Part shown: one piece after another, positions 32,883 through 39,835 of the stretch | Layout: each line of letters opens with the position of its first letter | Position numbering within the stretch: position 1 is the stretch's first letter | Notes under the pieces: generated by a model | What the model saw: the letters and a program-made list of their open reading frames with translations, nothing else | Database searches by the model: none | What the model was told of the DNA's origin: nothing | Position numbers and translations under genes: made by a program | Assembly (NCBI GenBank): GCA_016867455.1 | Contig: VGJJ01000004.1 | Span: forward strand, 1-39,835 | Length of the DNA stretch: 39,835 nucleotides | Source of the DNA: Candidatus Iainarchaeum sp. | GTDB taxonomy: Archaea > Iainarchaeota > Iainarchaeia > Iainarchaeales > VGJJ01 | Reading direction: 5' to 3'

Positions 32883-33503
32883 GTGAGTGTGAAAACAATG
32901 GAAACCAAAGTGTTTGGAAAATGGGACGTCTCCGGAGTCACGATGAAAGACCAGACGTTAACGCGACAAATCGCCTTAACCGGAAAAGTAGTCCCCCATA
33001 CCTTTGGACGAGGAGCCAAGCGCGCCTACGGTAAAGAAAAAATCAACATTGTGGAACGACTCGTGAACAAAGTCATGCGTTCCGGACAAGGAAAACGAAA
33101 GTTGAGCGGAAAATATATCCGCGGACGCGGTTCCTGCGGAAAAAAAATACAAGCCATGCGCATCGTGGAAGAAGCATTTGACATTGTTCACACGCAAACG
33201 AAAGAAAATCCCATTCAAATACTTGTACGAGCTATCGAGAACGCTGCCCCACGCGAAGACATTACCCGATTAAAGAAAGGTGGAGTCGCCTACTCGCAAG
33301 CCGTGGATGTTTCCCCCCTCAAACGAGTGGATGAGAGTGTGAAGAACCTCGCCCTCGCCGGATTCTACGGAAGCTTCAACAACAACACTTCTGCCGCCGA
33401 AGCATTAGCCAAAGAACTCGTTCAAGCCGCCAAAGACGACAACAACGCCATGTCGATTAAACGCCGAAATGAAGTGGAACGTATCGCATTGGCTTCACGA
33501 TAA
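32883..33503 (+). CDS. rps7: Ribosomal protein uS7
   Basis: A 206-residue head protein of the small subunit. Typical segments are NIVERLVNKVMRSGQGKRKLSGKYIRGRGSCGKKIQAMRIVEEAFDIVHTQTKENPIQILVRAIENAAPREDITRLKKGGVAYSQAVDVSP and NNAMSIKRRNEVERIALASR at the end. The start is GTG 32883 behind aggta, or ATG 32898 (five residues shorter). S12-S7-EF-2 is the conserved str order. Confidence 0.95.
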   Translation: MSVKTMETKVFGKWDVSGVTMKDQTLTRQIALTGKVVPHTFGRGAKRAYGKEKINIVERLVNKVMRSGQGKRKLSGKYIRGRGSCGKKIQAMRIVEEAFDIVHTQTKENPIQILVRAIENAAPREDITRLKKGGVAYSQAVDVSPLKRVDESVKNLALAGFYGSFNNNTSAAEALAKELVQAAKDDNNAMSIKRRNEVERIALASR

Positions 33504-33535
33504 TTGAGGAAGTTGTATAGGGGAGCTGATGAGTT

Positions 33536-35728
33536 ATGGGTCGAAAAGAAGAAATGGCCGCCGCGGCACAAAAACTGATGGGGCACCAGCAGGATGTTAG
33601 AAACTTAGGAATTGTGGCGCACATCGACCACGGTAAAACAACGCTCTCCGACAACCTCATCGCAGCTGCCGGACTCATCAATAAAGAATTGGCTGGAAAG
33701 CAACAGTTCATGGATTTTGAAGACCAAGAACAAGAACGCGGAATTACCATCAACGCGGCCAACATCTCCCTCGTTCCAACCGTGCACGGAAAACAATACC
33801 TCATCAACTTAATCGACACCCCCGGACACGTTGACTTCGGTGGAGAAGTCATCCGCGCCATGCGTGCGGTAGATGGAATTATCCTAGTAGTAGACTCCGT
33901 TGAAGGAGTCATGCCTCAAACAGAAACCGTTATCCGACAAGCATTGCGCGAAAACGTTAAACCAACTTTATTCATCAACAAAGTAGATCGCTTGATTAAC
34001 GAGTTGCAAGTGGATGAAGCCGAAATGCAAAAACGATTCGTGAAAACCATTACGCAAGTGAACAATCTCATTCGAAAAAACGCCCCCGCGGGAAGAGAAG
34101 AAACGTGGCAAGTCAACCCCGGAAATGGAAGCGTTTGCTTTGGAAGCGCCTACAATCACTGGGCCGTGTCCGTGACATCCATGGCACGCACGGGAATTAA
34201 TTTCAAACAAGTGTACGACTTGATGAAGACAGACAAGCAAAAAGAATTGTCGGCCAAATCTCCATTAGAAGACACGATCTTCGAAATGGTCGTCAAACAC
34301 TTGCCCAACCCCACGGAAGCACAAAAATACCGAACGCCCGTGATTTGGACCGGAGAACAAGAAAGCGAAATAGGAAAATCAATGGTGGCCTGTAACCAAA
34401 CAGGACCCGTTGCCATGATGGTTACCGATGTTTCGGTAGACCCGCACGCAGGAGACATTGCAACCGGACGCGTGTACTCGGGAACGCTCAAGAAAGGAGT
34501 GAAAGTCAAACTCGTGGGTTCACAAAAAGAAGCCCAAATCAACCGCGTGGGAGTGTACATGGGACCCGAATTCGTGGAAGTTGAGAGTATCCCTGCTGGA
34601 AGTATCGGAGCCATCGTAGGATTGCGCGAAGCCTACTCCGGACAAACCGTCTCCGAATTAGAAATGCGCGAATTTGAATCATTCAAAACAAACGTGGAAC
34701 CGGTCATCACGGTTTCCATTGAAGCCAAGCAAACGAAGGATTTGCCTAAGCTGATTGAAGTCATTCGACAACTCACGAAGGAAGACCCCAACCTGAGAGC
34801 GAGTATCAACCAAACAACCGGAGAACACTTGTTGTCTGGAATGGGTGAATTGCACTTGGAAATCAACCAATACCGTATCGAAAAAACGCACGGCGTTGGA
34901 ATCACGGTCTCACCCCCAATTGTGGTGTACCACGAAACGATTACCGGAACATCTCCTGAATTGGAAGGAAAATCACCCAACAAGCACAACAAATTGTTGA
35001 TGATGGTGGAACCCATTCCCGCGGAAATTCAAAACAAATTAATCGAAAACAAAGTCCAAGGAAAAGTAAAAATGAAAGACAAAGAATGGATTGAAAAATT
35101 CCAAAATGCAGGAATAGACATTGATGAATCCAAAAAAGTGTGGGCGATTGAAAACTACAATTTGCTCGTGGATGGAACCAAAGGAATTCAAGCATTGCAC
35201 GAAATACGCGAACTCGTGATTCAAGGATTCCAAGAAGCCATGCACGGCGGTCCTCTCGCCAAAGAAGAAGTCCACGGTGTGAAAGTAACCTTAATGGATG
35301 CAAAGTTGCACGAGGATGCGATTCACCGCGGTCCATCACAAATTATCCCCGTGGTATCACGCACTATTTTCGCGTGTATGCTCTCCGCCAAAGCCGTGTT
35401 GCAGGAACCCAAACAATTGCTCACGATTACAACGCCTGAAGAATACATGGGTGCTGTGAGTAAAGAATTGCAGCAACGACGCGTACAAATAACGGAAATC
35501 AAAAACGAAGGAGACCAAGTGATTATCATTGGACTCGCCCCCGTGAAAGAACTCATCGGGTTCTCTCAAGCCATTCGCGGAGCCGCCCAAGGAAGAGTTA
35601 TTTGGACAGCCGAGTATCACGGATACGAGATTCTCCCGCCCGAATTGCAACGCAAGACCGTGGAAGAAGTGCGCAAACGAAAAGGAATGGATGCGGAAGT
35701 CAAACCCTATCATTTCTTCCTCGAATAA
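33536..35728 (+). CDS. fusA: Elongation factor 2
   Basis: A 730-residue translocase of full archaeal length. G-domain motifs AHIDHGKTT, QEQERGITI, DTPGHVDF and NKVD are intact. The domain IV tip has LHEDAIHRGPSQIIP; its His is the diphthamide site in archaea and eukaryotes. The start is ATG 33536 with ggggagctgatgag upstream. It lies in the str operon. The stop forms part of the post-stop hairpin element. Confidence 0.97.
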   Translation: MGRKEEMAAAAQKLMGHQQDVRNLGIVAHIDHGKTTLSDNLIAAAGLINKELAGKQQFMDFEDQEQERGITINAANISLVPTVHGKQYLINLIDTPGHVDFGGEVIRAMRAVDGIILVVDSVEGVMPQTETVIRQALRENVKPTLFINKVDRLINELQVDEAEMQKRFVKTITQVNNLIRKNAPAGREETWQVNPGNGSVCFGSAYNHWAVSVTSMARTGINFKQVYDLMKTDKQKELSAKSPLEDTIFEMVVKHLPNPTEAQKYRTPVIWTGEQESEIGKSMVACNQTGPVAMMVTDVSVDPHAGDIATGRVYSGTLKKGVKVKLVGSQKEAQINRVGVYMGPEFVEVESIPAGSIGAIVGLREAYSGQTVSELEMREFESFKTNVEPVITVSIEAKQTKDLPKLIEVIRQLTKEDPNLRASINQTTGEHLLSGMGELHLEINQYRIEKTHGVGITVSPPIVVYHETITGTSPELEGKSPNKHNKLLMMVEPIPAEIQNKLIENKVQGKVKMKDKEWIEKFQNAGIDIDESKKVWAIENYNLLVDGTKGIQALHEIRELVIQGFQEAMHGGPLAKEEVHGVKVTLMDAKLHEDAIHRGPSQIIPVVSRTIFACMLSAKAVLQEPKQLLTITTPEEYMGAVSKELQQRRVQITEIKNEGDQVIIIGLAPVKELIGFSQAIRGAAQGRVIWTAEYHGYEILPPELQRKTVEEVRKRKGMDAEVKPYHFFLE

Positions 35729-35790
35729 CCGCTTCCGATCGGTTGTGCCGGAGTTAGGGTCCCTGCGCGTGCAGGAACCCAGACATTTTT
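35727..35790 (+). promoter_or_regulatory. Post-stop hairpin element, copy 2 (after EF-2)
   Basis: The stem aaccg/cggtt (the aa are the last two bases of the stop codon) holds the loop cttccgat (35732-35739), identical to copy 1. gtgccggagtta follows, close to copy 1's gtcccggtgtt. Then a 10-bp hairpin with one mismatch (gggtccctgc/gcaggaaccc, 35757-35780) and a T-run. Confidence 0.6.
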
Positions 35791-35807
35791 CTCTGGCGTG
35801 TTACTCA

Positions 35808-35815
35808 AATAAAAA
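35808..35815 (+). promoter_or_regulatory. TATA-like box of the propeller lipoprotein gene
   Basis: aataaaaa is centred 27 nt before the ATG at 35838, giving this gene its own promoter inside the translation operon. Confidence 0.4.
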
Positions 35816-35837
35816 CTGTGAGCGCGTGGAACAGTTC

Positions 35838-37358
35838 ATGTTCCCGCGACTCTATTCTTTTTTTCTTTTTTTCTTCGGAATACTTTTTTTTATCGGGTGT
35901 ATTTCTCCGCCTATTGAACCGCCTCCTGTTCCTTGCGTGGAAAACTGGACATGCAACCATTGGAGCACATGTGAAAACGGAATGCAAAACAGGGTGTGTG
36001 CGGATACCCATGCGTGCGGCACGGACGTAAACAAACCTATCATCACACAAACATGCGAAATGCCCCCGGTTTCCGTATGCGGAGATTTTGTCTGTGATGG
36101 GGATGAAAATGAAGTAACGTGTCCACTTGATTGTAAAACGATAGAACCCGCGCCAGAACCATTGGACATTCCTCTCGAAGTAACACTGGGAAATGTTCAA
36201 ACCGTGTTTGATTACGAAGAAGAATCATGTGCACAACTGGATTTGCCGGACGTTTACGCGCACGCATTTCGAGATGAACAAAATAATATTGTACTCGTTT
36301 CAGGAAACGCACCGGATAATTACTTCATGTATGGAAGCACGTTCAACAATCTTTCACGAAACTGTTCCCCCGTGCTGCGAAGCGGAGACGAATGGGATGT
36401 GGAAACATTCGACCATCAAGAATGGATCACCTCCACCTACACCGATGATGGGAAAACCATTCACGCGTTAGTACACAATGAGTATCACGATCCATATTCA
36501 CTAATTTGTAAACCCGGCGACACGCAACCGAGTAATTTGTGCTGGTATAATTTTGTCTCCTACGCACGCTCAACGGACGGGGGAAAAAAATTCACTCAAC
36601 CCAGTAGTCCAAACCACTTAGTGGCCGTTCCCCCATTCCAATGGGATGCAAATTCCGGAGGCATCAATCGAAAAGGAGAACCCATGAGGCCTGCTCCGCA
36701 AGGATATATGGAGCCCTCCAACATTGTGAAGCGAGAAGATGGATACTATTATGCCATGGTGCGCATGCTCCCCGGTAAAAGAAGCGGAGGCGACACCGTG
36801 TGCGTGATGCGCACCCAAAATTTGAGTCAACCCAACTCATGGAAATTCTGGGACGGAGACGCATACACGATTCCACTCACGAATCCTTATCCGAATGAGC
36901 CCGCGAATCCAAGTGATTACATTTGCGAACCCGTGAGTGAAGCCATCATCGGAGGGTTGCACGGAAGTTTAACCTACAACACGTACTTGCAACGATACAT
37001 GAATGTGGGCGCAGGAGTTTATGCGGATGATTTAGGAGAACTAACATGCGGATTTTGGTATTCGCTTTCGGAAGATTTAATCACGTGGGGAAAACCCCAC
37101 TTGTTGTACGAAACAGTTTTTGGATGGTCTCCGTGTAACAACCCCACGACCGCGCAACAAGCATTAAGCATCGACCAAGAAGCGTATCCCTCAATCATTG
37201 ACCACGATTCAAATGATCGAAGTTTCACCACCGCCGATGACACGGTGTATTTGTATTACATGCAAAACCAAGACAACCATTCCGCGGGAGGGTGGGGGCT
37301 GCGACGGAACCTTGTGAGGGTGCCCCTCATTTTTACTAAAAATAGTCTTCCCGAATGA
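35838..37358 (+). CDS. Lipoprotein with TSP1-like, Cys-rich and beta-propeller domains
   Basis: A 506-residue secreted protein. The signal peptide ends in the lipobox FIGC (Cys21). A TSP1-like domain follows (about residues 33-73, from CVENWTCNHWSTC), then a CGDFVCDGDENEVTCPLDC motif (about 80-98). The rest is a six-blade-like propeller with repeated D-x-G and Y/W motifs and an Asp-box-like STDGGKKF near residue 245. It resembles sialidase/GH43-type propellers, so sugar binding or hydrolysis is possible; no clear catalytic set is visible. The frame continues upstream to 35691, but that part overlaps EF-2 and the hairpin element. It sits between EF-2 and EF-1A, an unusual place for a surface gene. 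Confidence 0.65.
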   Translation: MFPRLYSFFLFFFGILFFIGCISPPIEPPPVPCVENWTCNHWSTCENGMQNRVCADTHACGTDVNKPIITQTCEMPPVSVCGDFVCDGDENEVTCPLDCKTIEPAPEPLDIPLEVTLGNVQTVFDYEEESCAQLDLPDVYAHAFRDEQNNIVLVSGNAPDNYFMYGSTFNNLSRNCSPVLRSGDEWDVETFDHQEWITSTYTDDGKTIHALVHNEYHDPYSLICKPGDTQPSNLCWYNFVSYARSTDGGKKFTQPSSPNHLVAVPPFQWDANSGGINRKGEPMRPAPQGYMEPSNIVKREDGYYYAMVRMLPGKRSGGDTVCVMRTQNLSQPNSWKFWDGDAYTIPLTNPYPNEPANPSDYICEPVSEAIIGGLHGSLTYNTYLQRYMNVGAGVYADDLGELTCGFWYSLSEDLITWGKPHLLYETVFGWSPCNNPTTAQQALSIDQEAYPSIIDHDSNDRSFTTADDTVYLYYMQNQDNHSAGGWGLRRNLVRVPLIFTKNSLPE

Positions 37359-37441
37359 CATTTTTGACATATTTAATGATTATTACACAAAAACAAGAAC
37401 CGCTTATTACTCGTGTTTTGACGGTTTTTGGCCCTATTCCT

Positions 37442-37473
37442 ATTTAAATCATCCCTAGGGATTTTGCTTTATA
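37442..37473 (+). promoter_or_regulatory. Promoter of the EF-1A gene
   Basis: Two TATA-like boxes: atttaaat (37442-37449) and tttata (37468-37473). The second predicts a start near 37497 and a leader of about 105 nt. Confidence 0.5.
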
Positions 37474-37551
37474 CCGCGCCGGAAAGGGTGGCTTTTTCCC
37501 TCGTAAAAGGGGGATTCCCTTTAGTGTTGGTTGGAAACAACAAAAGGGAAG

Positions 37552-37593
37552 AGGTTTTTGATGAACCTTTTTCCTAAAAAGGTTCTTTGGAGG
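37552..37593 (+). promoter_or_regulatory. EF-1A leader with mutually exclusive hairpins
   Basis: aacct (37564-37568) can pair upstream with aggtt (37553-37557) or downstream in a perfect 9-bp stem with aaaaaggtt (37576-37584), which ends 4 nt before the ggagg site (37589-37593). Further upstream, complementary purine and pyrimidine runs could form more hairpins. Confidence 0.45.
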
Positions 37594-37601
37594 AATCAAC
37601 A

Positions 37602-38870
37602 ATGGCAGAAAAGCCCCATATCAATTTGATTTTCATTGGTCACGTCGACCATGGTAAGTCCACGTTAGTTGGACGCTTCCTGTACGATTCAGGAGCACTC
37701 GCCGAAAACGAGTACCGAAAAATTAAGGAAGAAGCAGAAGCCCGCGGAAAAGGATCATTTGCTTTCGCATACGTCATGGATAATTTGAAAGAAGAACGCG
37801 AACGCGGAGTTACCATTGACGTTTCCTATAAGAAATTTTCAGGAAAGAACAACAACTTCACCATTATTGACGCCCCCGGACATCGTGACTTCGTCAAGAA
37901 CATGATTACGGGAACCAGTCAAGCCGATGCGGCCGTGTTGGTTATTTCAGCCAAAGACGGTCCCCAGATGCAAACCAAGGAACACGCATTCTTGGCGAAC
38001 GTGATGGGAATCAAAGCACTCACAGTTGCCATCAACAAGATGGATGAAGTCGGATACAAAGAAGACGCATTCAAGAAAGTCAAAGAAGAAGCCACTAAAC
38101 TTGTAAAAATGGCCGGATTCCGCGACGAACAATTCGCTATCATCCCCGTGTCTGCGTGGTTAGGAGACAACGTTGCCAAGAAAAGCACCAACATGCCTTG
38201 GTACACCGGTCCCACGTTGTTAGAACGATTGGATTCGTTAACAGCGCCCAAGTTGCCCACGGACAAGCCTTTGCGCTTGCCCATTCAGGATGTCTACTCC
38301 ATTAAGGGAGTGGGAACCGTGCCTGTTGGACGCGTGGAAACGGGAATCATCAAGCCGAATGATAAGATTATCTTCATGCCCTCCAAAGCAGTGGGAGAAG
38401 TCAAATCACTCGAAGCGCATCACGAACAATTGCCTCAAGCATTGCCCGGAGACAACATCGGATTCAACGTGCGCGGACTCGAACGAAAGGATTGTAACCG
38501 CGGAGATGTGGTTGGACACCAATCTCATCCGCCCATGGTTGCCAAAGACTTCGAAGCCCAAATCGTCGTGTTGAACCACCCTACCGCAATCCCTGTAGGA
38601 TACACGCCGGTGTTCCACATGCACACGGCCCAAATGTCATGTACATTGGCCGAATTGAAGAAGCGAATGGATCCCAAAACAGGTGCCGTGCAGGAAGAGA
38701 ACCCCAAGTTCTTGAAAGCCGGAGACGCTGCGTTGGTGAAAATCATTCCGCAGAAACCATTAGTGGTGGAAGAATTCAAACTCTTCCCCTCACTCGGACG
38801 ATTTGCTGTCCGCGACATGGGACAAACCGTTGCTGCGGGAGTCGTGTTGAAGGTCACGCCCCGCGAGTAA
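37602..38870 (+). CDS. tuf: Elongation factor 1-alpha
   Basis: A 422-residue GTPase that brings aminoacyl-tRNA to the ribosome. It has [26 protein letters not shown] and NKMD. Domains 2 and 3 are full length ([25 protein letters not shown]). ATG 37602 is preceded by ggagg at 37589-37593; the longer frame from the TTG at 37587 overlaps that site. A structured leader precedes it and a hairpin follows its stop. Confidence 0.97.
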   Translation: MAEKPHINLIFIGHVDHGKSTLVGRFLYDSGALAENEYRKIKEEAEARGKGSFAFAYVMDNLKEERERGVTIDVSYKKFSGKNNNFTIIDAPGHRDFVKNMITGTSQADAAVLVISAKDGPQMQTKEHAFLANVMGIKALTVAINKMDEVGYKEDAFKKVKEEATKLVKMAGFRDEQFAIIPVSAWLGDNVAKKSTNMPWYTGPTLLERLDSLTAPKLPTDKPLRLPIQDVYSIKGVGTVPVGRVETGIIKPNDKIIFMPSKAVGEVKSLEAHHEQLPQALPGDNIGFNVRGLERKDCNRGDVVGHQSHPPMVAKDFEAQIVVLNHPTAIPVGYTPVFHMHTAQMSCTLAELKKRMDPKTGAVQEENPKFLKAGDAALVKIIPQKPLVVEEFKLFPSLGRFAVRDMGQTVAAGVVLKVTPRE

Positions 38871-38872
38871 CT

Positions 38873-38917
38873 GTCCAATTTCGATTGGACCAACCGACGG
38901 ACTACATCGCGGAGTTA
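38873..38917 (+). promoter_or_regulatory. Post-stop hairpin, possible divergent copy 3 (after EF-1A)
   Basis: The stem gtcca/tggac with the 8-nt loop atttcgat (six of eight positions as in copies 1-2) begins 2 nt after the stop. gcggagtta at 38909-38917 resembles the ccggagtta of copy 2 but lies further away. No second long hairpin or T-run is clear. Confidence 0.4.
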
Positions 38918-38943
38918 CTAGCGCAACCCCACAGTAGGCCTTC

Positions 38944-38951
38944 GTTAAAAA
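38944..38951 (+). promoter_or_regulatory. TATA-like box before S10
   Basis: gttaaaaa predicts a start near 38973, with ggtga before the ATG at 38993. Confidence 0.4.
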
Positions 38952-38992
38952 TGTAATGTTGAAAAAAATGTTTAGAACAAGGTGAAAAGAAC

Positions 38993-39304
38993 ATGCAAAA
39001 AGCCCGAATCACATTAACTAGTCCGAGCTACGCCACCTTGTCAGACATTTGTTCAAAGATTGTGGACGTAGCGGATAAGACCGGAGTCAAACACTCCGGC
39101 GTTATCCCATTGCCCACGAAAAAACTCTTGGTGCCCACGCGCAAAAGTCCTTGCGGCGGAGGTACGGAAACGTACGAACGCTGGCAGATGCGCGTGCACA
39201 AGCGAATGATCGACATGGTGTCGGATGACCGCACACTCAGACGAGTGATGCGTATTGACATTCCCGAAGACGTTCAAATCAAAATCGATTTCAAAGATAA
39301 GTAA
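38993..39304 (+). CDS. rps10: Ribosomal protein uS10
   Basis: A 103-residue archaeal S10. Typical stretches are KARITLTSPSYATLSDICSKI, GVIPLPTKKLLVPTRKSPCGGGTETYERWQMRVHKRMIDM and VQIKIDF. It binds the small-subunit head. ggtgaaaa lies just before the ATG. It is the last gene of the operon in many archaea; a terminator follows. Confidence 0.96.
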   Translation: MQKARITLTSPSYATLSDICSKIVDVADKTGVKHSGVIPLPTKKLLVPTRKSPCGGGTETYERWQMRVHKRMIDMVSDDRTLRRVMRIDIPEDVQIKIDFKDK

Positions 39305-39317
39305 AATTTTACATGCT

Positions 39318-39346
39318 GAGGGAATTATTCCCTCGCCCTATTTTTT
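39318..39346 (+). terminator. Terminator after S10
   Basis: gaggga/tccctc with the loop attat, followed by gcccta and six T (39341-39346). It closes the translation operon. Confidence 0.7.
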
Positions 39347-39361
39347 CTAATTATTTTTTGC

Positions 39362-39389
39362 GCGTCGTGAAACTATATTTTCATCACGC
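39362..39389. repeat. Hairpin with TATA-like loop in the S10-membrane protein gap
   Basis: gcgtcgtgaaa pairs with tttcatcacgc with one mismatch and one wobble around ctatat. It is not followed by a T-run on either strand, so it is not a plain terminator. It could be an operator or a structured-RNA edge. Confidence 0.5.
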
Positions 39390-39444
39390 AAAAACACTAA
39401 ATTACGTCCATCCGCGAAGTTATTTTCACACAATGACGTTTTTC

Positions 39445-39451
39445 TTTTAAA
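39445..39451 (+). promoter_or_regulatory. TATA-like box of the terminal membrane protein gene
   Basis: ttttaaa predicts a start near 39474 and a short leader with gaggaggtg (39484-39492) before the ATG at 39501. Confidence 0.45.
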
Positions 39452-39500
39452 CCATCAGTTGCAGGATTAGTTTAGTTTGACACGAGGAGGTGTCTGTAAA

Positions 39501-39835
39501 ATGGATCAAAAAATTGGATCATGGGCTTTCATCATTGGTGTGGTGTTGGCCATCTTAGTTGGACTTTTGGGAGCAACCGTATTTGGTGGCTTTGCCCAAT
39601 GGCTTCCGGTAGTGTTCATTATTTTGGGATTAATTGTTGGATTCCTCAATATTGGGGATAAAGAAACAACCGCTTTCTTAGTGGCTGTAATCGCTTTGCT
39701 CGTAGCGGGCGGAGTCGATTGGACGGTCGTCCCAACTATTGGAACCTATTTCGCCAGCATTTTCGGATACGTTGCCAGCCTTTTAGCTCCAGCGGCCGTG
39801 ATTGTAGGACTTAAAGCCGTTTGGAATTTGGCCCG
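39501..39835 (+). CDS. Small multi-pass membrane protein (cut by window end)
   Basis: The frame is open from ATG 39501 to the window edge (at least 111 residues). It begins MDQKIGSWAFIIGVV and has about four hydrophobic helices (residues 7-29, 33-48, 57-72 and 80-105) with few charged residues. A very strong ribosome-binding site precedes it, so it may be highly made. No family recognised. The C-terminus is missing from this window. Confidence 0.65.
   Translation, partial: MDQKIGSWAFIIGVVLAILVGLLGATVFGGFAQWLPVVFIILGLIVGFLNIGDKETTAFLVAVIALLVAGGVDWTVVPTIGTYFASIFGYVASLLAPAAVIVGLKAVWNLA

Noticed and set aside
35691-35837. N-terminal extension of the propeller lipoprotein
   Set aside because: It overlaps EF-2 and the post-stop hairpin, and the signal peptide begins at ATG 35838.

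Overview
The window is archaeal chromosome. It carries an archaeal RNA polymerase and translation operon (rpoH, rpoB'', rpoB', rpoA', rpoA'', L30e, S12, S7, EF-2, EF-1A, S10), two geranylgeranyl-reductase-type flavoproteins, TATA-like promoters and mostly leaderless genes. Compact spacing, small TRAM and lipoprotein genes, TSP1-like cysteine-rich domains and a lycopene cyclase split into two small proteins fit a DPANN-type archaeon. I cannot fix the phylum from sequence alone. Superoxide dismutase and carotenoid genes suggest contact with oxygen.

Layout. 1-565: no convincing protein gene, but a promoter, a foldable stretch and a terminator-like hairpin suggest a non-coding RNA. 566-6157: Fap7-type NMP kinase, secreted membrane-anchored protein, TRAM protein with a structured leader, membrane protein (-), Nudix hydrolase, lipoprotein built from four repeats. 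6166-9193: RadC-like protein (-), DsbA-like protein, DEAD-box helicase. 9266-12510: geranylgeranyl reductase and two glycosyltransferases. 12535-16563: sdhA-sdhB-aspartase/fumarase unit. 16601-18396: DUF2203, methyltransferase, Fe/Mn superoxide dismutase. 18451-23771: second geranylgeranyl reductase, crtB and crtI facing crtYc/crtYd and a glycosyltransferase. 24380-39304: RNA polymerase/translation operon, interrupted by a beta-propeller lipoprotein gene between EF-2 and EF-1A and lacking nusA. 39501-end: start of a small membrane protein.

Working together. crtB, crtI and crtYc/Yd would take geranylgeranyl diphosphate to phytoene, lycopene and a cyclic carotene; no cleavage oxygenase or rhodopsin gene is present. 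SdhA and SdhB with the aspartase/fumarase would connect aspartate or malate, fumarate and succinate. This SdhB keeps its [2Fe-2S] and [4Fe-4S] ligands but has lost all three [3Fe-4S] ligands, and no membrane anchor gene is nearby, so it may not use quinone.

The strongest unexplained signals are: (1) the SdhB lacking its third cluster; (2) a short hairpin with a conserved 8-nt loop and covarying stem directly after the stop codons of rpoA'', EF-2 and, more loosely, EF-1A; (3) a regular TATA-like box 25-29 nt before the start of at least 17 genes, implying widespread leaderless single-gene transcription even in tight gene runs; (4) a lipoprotein with an exact 103-residue repeat period; (5) structured leaders before the TRAM gene and EF-1A.
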